A DNA stretch of 10,803 bases from Brumimicrobium sp040882265. GTDB taxonomy: Bacteria; Bacteroidota; Bacteroidia; Flavobacteriales_D; Crocinitomicaceae. The notes beneath the pieces are model-generated. The model saw nothing but the letters and a program-made list of their open reading frames with translations, did not search any database and had not been told where the DNA came from. Below, in pieces: positions 1-5,923 of the stretch (position 1 is its first letter; each line of letters opens with the position of its first letter). A program made the position numbers and the translations under genes. Location of the stretch: assembly GCA_040882265.1 (NCBI GenBank), contig JBBEBO010000194.1, positions 1 to 10,803 on the forward strand, read 5' to 3'.

Positions 1-213
1 TTCGCTGTTTGACCTGAATTTAGCCAAAATCTTCTCGACACGGGATCTCACCAACCCGATTTTCAGGCCAAATTCATAGAAGTCGTCATATGCATAGAAC
101 GCATTGGTTTCACATCCTCTGTTTGGCCTTCTGATATAGTTTCTCCTAACTAAAATGTCTGTCCAATTTTCTGCAATCGGCAATGGGCCGTCGCTCCTTT
201 CAGTTTTAGCTTT
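1..213 (-). pseudogene. Probable HipA-like kinase C-terminal fragment (no start, runs off left edge)
   Basis: The minus strand holds an open frame of about 71 codons from just after a TGA (214-216) to the window edge. It has no ATG, so it cannot be a complete gene start. The translation includes ERSDGPLPIAENWTDI near the beginning and then AYDDFYEFGLKIGLVRSRVE toward the edge. The pattern of an aromatic/Asp-Phe, a Phe-Gly, an Ile-Gly-Leu and a following helix ending Ile-Leu-x-x-Phe resembles the C-terminal helices of HipA-type Ser/Thr kinases, toxins of HipBA modules; this is recognition by eye and is weak. The upstream bases (214-389) show no HipA N-terminus or kinase core, so the gene is broken or the frame is something else. 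Composition appears richer in G+C than the neighbouring permease gene, consistent with a different origin. The rest of 214-389 holds only a hairpin. Confidence 0.35.
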
Positions 214-341
214 TCAGTTATCATAACTACTATGGACATCGCTGACCTCGACGGACTGCTGAAGACCGTGAAAATCCCCTCGTTTTTGACAATTTCGGAG
301 TACCTTCGCCTTTGCTCAGACTTTGGGTATAAATGAGGTAT

Positions 342-378
342 CATTTGTAGATGCACTGCCAGAAAAATTCTACAAATG
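342..378 (-). terminator. Inverted repeat downstream of the lactate permease gene, possible terminator
   Basis: A perfect 10-base inverted repeat (CATTTGTAGA at 342-351 and TCTACAAATG at 369-378) with a 17-base loop begins 11 bases past the permease stop. The position suits a transcription end or an mRNA-stabilising hairpin. There is no clear T-run after it on the minus strand, so a classical intrinsic terminator is not proven. Confidence 0.35.
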
Positions 379-389
379 TGCAGGATTTG

Positions 390-2066
390 TTAGTTGAACT
401 CAGAAAGTGTTAAAAAATTTGCAGCTATAAGTCCAACTAAACCAATAATTATTAAATAATAAAGGGTGGGAATAATTGTCAATCTGAGCACTTCACCTTC
501 TCTATTAATATAACCGACTGTTGCTGATGCCGCTACAACGTTATGAATGGCAATCATGTTCCCAGCGGCTGCGCCGACTGCTCCTAGTGATACCAACAAT
601 GTTGTTGGAATAGACAAGTTTTCAGCTATACTAACTTGAAACAAACTAAACATAAGATTACTTACTGTATTACTTCCTGCTATAAAAGCTCCAAGGCCTC
701 CTATAGTTGCTGTAAATAATGGATAAATGTGCCCTACATTAGATGCGACCCATTCAGCCATTATAATTGGCATGCTTTCTAACCCAATATCATTTATACC
801 CGAGTTAATATATATCCGTACCATTGGAATCGTAAATACCAACACAAAAGCAGCGCTGAGAAGTGTCTTAGTACTTTCAGCAATTGATAATTTGATATCA
901 TGTATTGACATTTTAAAAAGGAAAATTGCAAATACTCCTACTATTATCAACATAGTGCCAGGGAGGTAGAGTGGAGTACTACTTGCGGATATGGTTGTTC
1001 CAAGAATATTATACCAACTAATTTCAAATCTTAACATAAATTCTTTAATTGGCAATTGATGTATTCTACTCAGAACTAAAATCAATGCTAATATTATATA
1101 TGGTAACCAATATTTAAATAATGAATATTTTGGTTTAAAAGGTTCATCATCATTGTCAATAATTATATTTCCCGTCCAATGTGATGGCCATTTATCAGTT
1201 GAGGGAAAATCCCAATTATCCATAGGCAATAAAAAATTTTTCTTTACTGCGAAAATAACTAAAGGTAATCCGATAAGTGCGCCCATGATTGAAGGAAATT
1301 CAGGGCCTAAAAGAATGCCCGTTAGAGCATAAGGAATTGTAAATGAAAGACCACCAAAAAGAGTAAAAGGAAAAATAGATAGACCCTCAGTCCACGATTT
1401 ATTCTCACCAAAAAAACGAGTCAACATGACTACCATAATTGTTGGAATAAAAGTGCCTGCTATTGCATGTAAAATAACGATTTGTGAAGTTACAGCTGAT
1501 AAGTAATTCATCATAGAAATATTATTTGTTGCCAAAAATGAATTAAACTCAAAGCTTTCTAACCCTCCTTGAATCCCTACAAGAATTGGTGTACCCAAAG
1601 CACCAAAAGTAACTGCTGTACTTTGAACCATTAATCCTATCATAACAGCCGCAATTGCTGGATATCCTAATGCCAACAATAAAGGAGCTACAATAGCTGC
1701 TGGTGTCCCAAATCCTGCGGCTCCCTCTAAAAATGAACCGAATAACCAAGCTATTATGACAACTTGAACTCTCCTGTCAGAACTGATATCGGCAAAACCT
1801 TGACGTATGACATTAACTCCACCCGAATATTTTAATAGATTAAGTAATAAAATTGCTCCAAATATAATATAAAGTATATCAAATGTTATAAATAAACCTT
1901 GTATTGAAGAGCTTAATATATTTAATAGTGATAATTTCCATATAAAAAAAGAAATTATAATCGTAATTAAAAATACCAAAGGCATTGTAATTTTAGCTGG
2001 TAATTTAAAGCCAATTAAGAATAAGCCAACAATTAATATGGGTAGAAAGGCTAAAAAAGCAAACAT
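390..2066 (-). CDS. lctP: LctP-family lactate permease
   Basis: A 558-residue, very hydrophobic inner-membrane protein of the LctP/LldP lactate permease family (TC 2.A.14), which carries lactate and, in some members, glycolate, probably with protons. It begins directly with a membrane helix (residues 1-20) and has many further helices. The family signature EGAAGFGTP lies at 114-122, followed by FGALGTPI at 154-161. Near the C-terminus are GSNTVSN (464-470) and a conserved GNMIAIHNV stretch, matching the GSNTSSN and GKMISPQS regions of E. coli LldP. The length is normal for the family and no frameshift is seen. The start at 2066 gives a complete N-terminus. No Shine-Dalgarno is evident, and the decayed IS3-family element ends only 64 bases upstream, so the present promoter may lie in IS-derived DNA. 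Substrate choice between L- and D-lactate cannot be read from the sequence. Confidence 0.95.
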   Translation of the reverse strand: MFAFLAFLPILIVGLFLIGFKLPAKITMPLVFLITIIISFFIWKLSLLNILSSSIQGLFITFDILYIIFGAILLLNLLKYSGGVNVIRQGFADISSDRRVQVVIIAWLFGSFLEGAAGFGTPAAIVAPLLLALGYPAIAAVMIGLMVQSTAVTFGALGTPILVGIQGGLESFEFNSFLATNNISMMNYLSAVTSQIVILHAIAGTFIPTIMVVMLTRFFGENKSWTEGLSIFPFTLFGGLSFTIPYALTGILLGPEFPSIMGALIGLPLVIFAVKKNFLLPMDNWDFPSTDKWPSHWTGNIIIDNDDEPFKPKYSLFKYWLPYIILALILVLSRIHQLPIKEFMLRFEISWYNILGTTISASSTPLYLPGTMLIIVGVFAIFLFKMSIHDIKLSIAESTKTLLSAAFVLVFTIPMVRIYINSGINDIGLESMPIIMAEWVASNVGHIYPLFTATIGGLGAFIAGSNTVSNLMFSLFQVSIAENLSIPTTLLVSLGAVGAAAGNMIAIHNVVAASATVGYINREGEVLRLTIIPTLYYLIIIGLVGLIAANFLTLSEFN

Positions 2067-2084
2067 TGTTTAATACAATTTAAA

Positions 2085-2590
2085 GCACTCCCCATTTGTT
2101 AGACCACTGGGGTAGGTTTGTTAGTTTATGTTAAGCGGCATTCAGGTAGAGATCTATGAGTTTTCTACGATCAATGCCTTGATGTCTACATTGGTTATAT
2201 TTTTTCACAAAGGTATTTATTCCTTGGTGCAGCTCTAATCCATTGGTTGCAGAATGTAGGTAAATGTGTTTTTGCAATGGGTCGGAACCAGCGTTCAATA
2301 AAGGTTATCGGTGGCCCTGCCTTGATCGGAATTACCGATTTCAGGGACTCCATGCTGCCGGATAGCTTGCTGGAGCACCTCAGTTTGCGTTTCTTTATCC
2401 AATTATCAAAGCTGTTGGACACCTGCCAGCCGTCGATATAACGACTGTACACATCAATAATAGCCGTCAGGTAATTGGAATCCCTTCTTCATCGGGATAT
2501 AGGTGATGTCGATCGCCCACACCTGATTAGGGCGCGTAATAGATATCCACCGCCAAATAACGCACTTCAGGTCTTTTCAAAAAAAAGATC
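2085..2590 (-). mobile_element. Decayed IS3-family insertion sequence (orfB/integrase part only)
   Basis: The region holds the 3' part of an IS3-family element. Only the catalytic half of the OrfB transposase is recognisable; OrfA and the OrfB N-terminus are absent. The left boundary (right end of the element) is placed near 2085-2120, where the non-coding tail after the transposase stop carries a repeated TTTGTTAG and a CCCC/GGGG-flanked segment, as IS ends often do. A matching terminal inverted repeat was not found near 2590-2635, so the other end is missing and the boundary is approximate. The element lies between the Amidase_3 gene and the permease gene and disrupts neither. Confidence 0.75.
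2131..2585 (-). pseudogene. IS3-family transposase OrfB remnant (rve integrase core), frameshifted
   Basis: This is a broken DDE transposase read in pieces on the minus strand. The first piece gives TRPNQVWAIDITYIPMKKGF, with the first catalytic Asp at 2508-2510. After an extra base near 2477 the frame moves to YLTAIIDVYSRYIDGWQVSN. Another shift near 2380 leads to LDKETQTEVLQQAIRQHGVP and NSDQG, with the second Asp at 2325-2327. The third catalytic residue is in FIERWFR, with Glu at 2294-2296. The end reads NGLELHQGINTFVKKYNQ through to RRKLIDLYLNAA and a TAA at 2131-2133. The second Asp and the Glu are only 31 bases apart, whereas the D-D-35-E spacing of IS3 transposases requires about 108, so roughly 77 bases have been lost. 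At least three frame changes plus a truncated 5' end make this non-functional. Confidence 0.92.
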
Positions 2591-2633
2591 TCATCAGTCT
2601 TGTAATTTTATAATAATAACTCTCATAATTCGT

Positions 2634-3659
2634 CTAATTCTTTATATCAATATAAAATTCTTTAACTCGAAGGTTCTCCATATTTGCCTGAGAATACTTG
2701 CCTAATTCATTTAAAATTTCTGCTCTGTATAAATGACATTGTCTGGCAACAGGCGAATCAGGAAATGATTTAACAGATAATGTAAACAGCTCATATGCTT
2801 CTAAAAAATTTGTTTTACCTCCTTTTTCGAAAAGTTTTACGCCTTTAGTAAAATTATCTTTCCATAACAAAGCTTGCTCATTCATTCTCTCAGCTTCCTG
2901 AAAAACAGAGAAATCATCTATTTTTTTGATATCATCCATTTTGTGTACAGGATATTCAACATCCGAAAAATAATTTTCGATTGCTGAGGCAATTGCTTTG
3001 GCTTCTAATAAATTGTAAGATTTCTTTTTTAGGCGTTGTTCTTCTTCAGGATTAGTAAATAATGATGCCTCGATCAATACCCCGGGAATATTATAAGTTT
3101 CTCTTAAAACCTTCGCACCACTTCCAGGGAAAATCGTATGATCTGAAACAAGACTAACGGGTCCATCATTGTTGTAAAGTTTTTTCTTTAATTCTAGTAT
3201 GATTTCTTTACCTAAAACAACACTGGCTTCATTTGCAGAGGCATACCCATGATAATAAACAATTGGAAAATTCACATCTGGATCAGCTGTTGCATTATGA
3301 TGGATAGAGAGAAATAGATCAGCTTTATTTTCTTTAGCTACTTTAGCCCTTTCCTGAAGCTCTACTTGTACATCTATTTGACGGGTCAAAATAACGTTAC
3401 TGCCTTTTTCTTTCAAAAGATCTTTTAATTCTTTGGCAACACGTAAATTTATCCATTCTTCACGCTCACCTGTTGGCCCAACTCTATATGAATCAAATGA
3501 AGCGGTACCTCCATGTCCTGGATCAATGACAATAGTTTTGTTAATCAAACTGTTTTGAGAAAAAGTATCACTTAGGTCGATCAGCAAAATAAAAATAAAG
3601 CTCAATATGGAGATTAAACAAACTTTAAGATTAAATAACTGAGATATTCCTTTTTGCAT
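2634..3659 (-). CDS. Secreted N-acetylmuramoyl-L-alanine amidase (Amidase_3) with TPR-like tail
   Basis: A 341-residue zinc hydrolase of the Amidase_3 family (AmiC/CwlV type), which cuts the amide bond between MurNAc and L-alanine of the peptidoglycan stem peptide. Residues 11-28 form a hydrophobic signal or anchor segment, so the enzyme acts outside the cytoplasm. The catalytic domain runs from about 40 to 232. Zinc ligands expected for the family are visible: His49 in IDPGHGG, Glu67 in the GEREEWINL stretch, His120 in LFLSIHHNA, and catalytic Glu197 in GVLIEASLFTN. Residues about 255-341 are helical and TPR-like (an acidic, aromatic and alanine-rich repeat), which could bind a partner or tether. 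The length exceeds a bare catalytic domain because of this tail. It lies 197 bases downstream of the beta-lactamase-family gene on the same strand. No internal defect is seen. Confidence 0.93.
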   Translation of the reverse strand: MQKGISQLFNLKVCLISILSFIFILLIDLSDTFSQNSLINKTIVIDPGHGGTASFDSYRVGPTGEREEWINLRVAKELKDLLKEKGSNVILTRQIDVQVELQERAKVAKENKADLFLSIHHNATADPDVNFPIVYYHGYASANEASVVLGKEIILELKKKLYNNDGPVSLVSDHTIFPGSGAKVLRETYNIPGVLIEASLFTNPEEEQRLKKKSYNLLEAKAIASAIENYFSDVEYPVHKMDDIKKIDDFSVFQEAERMNEQALLWKDNFTKGVKLFEKGGKTNFLEAYELFTLSVKSFPDSPVARQCHLYRAEILNELGKYSQANMENLRVKEFYIDIKN

Positions 3660-3689
3660 AGTTAATAAAATTTATAATTAGTTTAAACA

Positions 3690-3797
3690 TTAAATTAAAT
3701 CACCCCAATCCTCTAATGCTTTTAATGAGTCATTTTCTATAAAAAATAAATCGGATATATATAAAGAATCGATTATAAACTGCCTAATGAGTTTGTC
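3690..3797 (-). other. Short open frame without start, possible gene remnant
   Basis: Between the Amidase_3 and beta-lactamase-family genes, one minus frame is open for 35 codons after a TAG, with no start codon, and ends with TAA at 3690-3692. Its translation, beginning DKLIRQFIIDSLYISDLFF and then IENDSLKAL, looks more protein-like than the surrounding AT-rich spacer. It faintly recalls the first helix of acyl carrier proteins, but the DSL/DSx phosphopantetheine site is absent. It could equally be chance. Confidence 0.15.
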
Positions 3798-3856
3798 CAG
3801 CTAATTTCCCTTCTATCCTTACCCTTATTTATTTCTGTAATTATATGATCACTACA

Positions 3857-4939
3857 CTATTCTTCTAAATATTCCGCCAGATATAAGTCGGCTATTTTAT
3901 ACGCTTTTGATGATGCGTCTGAATCATCTCGGTTTGTAAATAAAATTACAGAAAATTTTTGCTCCGGAAAACGAAGATAATATGCTCGGTAACCTGCAAG
4001 TGAACCTTTATGACTGACGGTTCTCAATCCTTTATATGAATCATTAATAAGTGCAAAGGCATAACTACTACTTTTTCCGTTGTTGAGTAAACCATCTTCA
4101 TGCATATTTTCAATGATTGACTGGTTCCCCTTACCAAGTACGTTATTATAAAAATTCTGATCCCATCGATAAAAATCTTCTACAGTTGAATAAACTCCAC
4201 CAGACCCAACCAAATCGAATCTTGACACAAGATTATCAAAACCTGCACCGTTATTGGAATAGCTAAATGCCCTGTCTTCCACCAGGTCAGTGATATCATC
4301 ATAAAACTGGCTTTTCTCCATATTTAGTGGAATGAAAATTTCTTGCTCAGCAAACTCCTTCAGGCTCATTCCGGATGCCTCTTCAATAATCATTGACAAC
4401 AAGAAATAACCAGAATTGCTGTAGAGATATCGTTCACCTGGAGCAAAATTCAGTTCTTTCTGGTTTTTAATAAGCTCATATACTTCCTGCTTCTCAATGT
4501 GATCAAGATAGCTGCGTCCCTGCGACTCCATTAATGTGATAAAATCCTTGATACCACTGATATGGTGGATCAACTGTCGGATGGTGATGGGCTCTTCATA
4601 TTGCGGAAAATCAGTTAGATACTTTTGTACATTATCATCAATATGAAGTTTCCCCTGCTCTTCAAGAAGCAGTACACTAAACGTAACAAACTGTTTTGAA
4701 ACAGATCCGATATAAAAAACTGTGGCTGGTGTAATAACTATATCGTGCTCAAGATCGGCCAACCCATAACCTTGGGTATATATAATTTCACCGTCTCGAA
4801 CAATAGCCACTGCGCCACCTGGTTCATTTTGTTGATTCCAATCAGCAAAAATACTGTCGGCTGAACTACTGCTAATCTGACGTGCTTGTACCTGAAAAGA
4901 TATAAGAATGATAAGTTGGAAAAAGAATAATTTTTTCAT
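3857..4939 (-). CDS. Secreted serine hydrolase of the beta-lactamase / DD-peptidase family (PF00144)
   Basis: A 360-residue protein with a signal peptide (hydrophobic core about 4-16, probable cleavage after VQA at 19), so it is exported. The domain is the penicillin-recognising serine hydrolase fold that includes class C beta-lactamases, DD-carboxypeptidases, D-aminopeptidases and EstB-like esterases. The three active-site motifs are intact: SVSK (nucleophile Ser79, Lys82), YSN (Tyr173-Asn175) and HKG (His310-Gly312). The His in the third motif, rather than Lys-Thr-Gly, is usual in the esterase/D-aminopeptidase and PBP4*-like branch, so a real beta-lactamase is unlikely but not excluded. The conserved HHISGI at 125-130 is the family's usual 'H-T-SGI' loop. 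It sits between two muramoyl-alanine amidase genes, which favours a peptidoglycan-peptide or D-amino-acid substrate; that is inference. Confidence 0.92.
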   Translation of the reverse strand: MKKLFFFQLIILISFQVQARQISSSSADSIFADWNQQNEPGGAVAIVRDGEIIYTQGYGLADLEHDIVITPATVFYIGSVSKQFVTFSVLLLEEQGKLHIDDNVQKYLTDFPQYEEPITIRQLIHHISGIKDFITLMESQGRSYLDHIEKQEVYELIKNQKELNFAPGERYLYSNSGYFLLSMIIEEASGMSLKEFAEQEIFIPLNMEKSQFYDDITDLVEDRAFSYSNNGAGFDNLVSRFDLVGSGGVYSTVEDFYRWDQNFYNNVLGKGNQSIIENMHEDGLLNNGKSSSYAFALINDSYKGLRTVSHKGSLAGYRAYYLRFPEQKFSVILFTNRDDSDASSKAYKIADLYLAEYLEE

Positions 4940-4961
4940 GAATTTTTCAAATTAGTGTGAG

Positions 4962-4992
4962 CATAAATATGAATCTACAAGCTGATTTCAAA
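4962..4992 (-). promoter_or_regulatory. Candidate Bacteroidota-type promoter for the serine hydrolase gene
   Basis: On the minus strand a TTTG (4992-4989) is followed after 19 bases by TATTTATG (4969-4962). This matches the Bacteroidota consensus TTTG / TAnnTTTG with one mismatch in the second box. The start codon lies 22 bases further on at 4939, so the leader would be short. The surrounding DNA is very AT-rich, so chance matches are likely. Confidence 0.3.
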
Positions 4993-5167
4993 TTCAATGT
5001 ATCAATAAATAACCCTTTAAAAAGAGGATAATTCATTTAAACTGAATAACATATTATTATTAATATCCAATTATAAATTATTTTTATAACCGATTTATCA
5101 TATATAAAAGACCAATTTTTTGCGAATCCGTAATCCTAATTGCAAATGAAACAACATTTTGATAACC

Positions 5168-5195
5168 GGGAATATTATGCCCTCTAATAATTCCC
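5168..5195 (-). terminator. Hairpin after the SusC-SusD-amidase operon
   Basis: GGGAATATTA (5168-5177) pairs with TAATAATTCCC (5185-5195), with one bulged base and a 7-base loop. It starts 11 bases after the Amidase_2 stop, where an operon terminator is expected. It lacks a T-run on the minus strand, so it may be a 3'-end stabilising hairpin or a weak terminator. The rest of the 4940-5206 spacer is AT-rich with no supported gene. Confidence 0.4.
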
Positions 5196-5206
5196 TTTGA
5201 CGTTAA

Positions 5207-5920
5207 TTAATCCGGGCTGGCCTTAAATTTTAAAGGAAGTAAACTTTTCCTTAGGTCCGCCATGAAAGCAATTCCAGGGTCAACTTTATCAGTCAGATAA
5301 TTTGAATCAGTTTCTTTCCATATATTGGAATTTTTAAATTTCTGATATTCATGATGACCAATGACATAATCAATTTCATGTCTTTTAGATAGATATGCGA
5401 TAAGCTCCACATTAGCTTCGAGTTGTAACTTTGTAAGTGGTGCATCAGAACCCCCAATATTTTCTATCCCAATTGCCATATAATTTAAGCCAATAGTATG
5501 GCGTGCAAATACAGTATCAGGGAGTAACCTAAATATAGTGCCGTCTCTGTCCACAAGGAAATGAGCGGAAACATTGAGCTTACTGACATTTTTCAGATCA
5601 CTTCTACTATCAGTCAAAAGTACTCGATTAAAAATATCAAATGTCTCTTCCAGTGTACGAACAGATGTCCAATGAACGACTATCATCCGTGGAACAATTG
5701 TAGCTTTTTCCATCTCAAGACCATGTCGATCTTCCAGATACCTCAGTGAAAGTTGTTCCCTGTATTCATCAAATAGAATTGGCTTTTCAAATATTCGGAA
5801 CGTGTGATCTGAATCCTGACACCCCGTACCTATCAACAAGAATATTGCAAACCAAATAACAACAAAGCTCAGACCTTTATCAAAAATTTTAAGTTTATTT
5901 AGTAATCTTTTCCTCATCAT
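5207..5920 (-). CDS. Lipoprotein N-acetylmuramoyl-L-alanine amidase (Amidase_2, AmpD/PGRP fold)
   Basis: A 237-residue zinc amidase of the Amidase_2 family (AmpD, T7 lysozyme, PGRP), which cleaves MurNAc-L-Ala bonds in peptidoglycan or released muropeptides. Residues 1-33 form a lipoprotein signal with a lipobox-like LIGTGC ending at Cys34, so it is predicted to be membrane-tethered outside the cytoplasm, unlike cytoplasmic AmpD. Expected zinc and catalytic residues are present: His83 in VVHWT, Glu153 in AIGIENIGG, His189 or His190 in IGHHEY, and Asp214 in KVDPG. The His-to-Asp stretch is about 25 residues, against about 10 in AmpD, so a loop insertion borders the active site. The gene starts 3 bases after the SusD stop with a strong AGGAG, so translation is probably coupled to SusD. 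This places it functionally with the SusC/SusD importer. Two adjacent ATGs exist; the first is chosen for its 6-base Shine-Dalgarno spacing. Confidence 0.93.
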   Translation of the reverse strand: MMRKRLLNKLKIFDKGLSFVVIWFAIFLLIGTGCQDSDHTFRIFEKPILFDEYREQLSLRYLEDRHGLEMEKATIVPRMIVVHWTSVRTLEETFDIFNRVLLTDSRSDLKNVSKLNVSAHFLVDRDGTIFRLLPDTVFARHTIGLNYMAIGIENIGGSDAPLTKLQLEANVELIAYLSKRHEIDYVIGHHEYQKFKNSNIWKETDSNYLTDKVDPGIAFMADLRKSLLPLKFKASPD

Positions 5921-5923
5921 TAA

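Noticed and set aside
150..356. 68-codon minus-strand frame with an ATG between the permease and the left edge
   Set aside because: Its translation (Arg/Lys/Ser-rich, no recognisable fold) overlaps the better HipA-like frame and the hairpin; it looks like chance.
727..969. 80-codon plus-strand frame inside the lactate permease gene
   Set aside because: It is antisense to strongly conserved permease codons and has no independent signal.
386..2124. TTTGTTAG at 386-393, 2095-2102 and 2117-2124, considered as IS-end or target-site copies flanking lctP
   Set aside because: Eight bases is too short in AT-rich DNA, the copy at 386 overlaps the permease stop, and no longer flanking match is seen; only the pair at 2095-2124 is kept as part of the IS end.
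2195..2452. 85-codon minus-strand frame inside the IS remnant
   Set aside because: It is a hybrid of true and shifted transposase frames (YSRYIDGWQVSNSFDN and IERWFRPI are real, the middle is out of frame), not a gene of its own.
2247..2705. Plus-strand frames opposite the IS remnant and amidase end
   Set aside because: They are complementary shadows of the transposase and the amidase C-terminus with no family resemblance.
3857..4939. Antibiotic-resistance beta-lactamase
   Set aside because: The motifs fit the wider PF00144 family with HKG as third motif; context favours a peptidoglycan-peptide or D-amino-acid hydrolase, so a resistance call is not justified.
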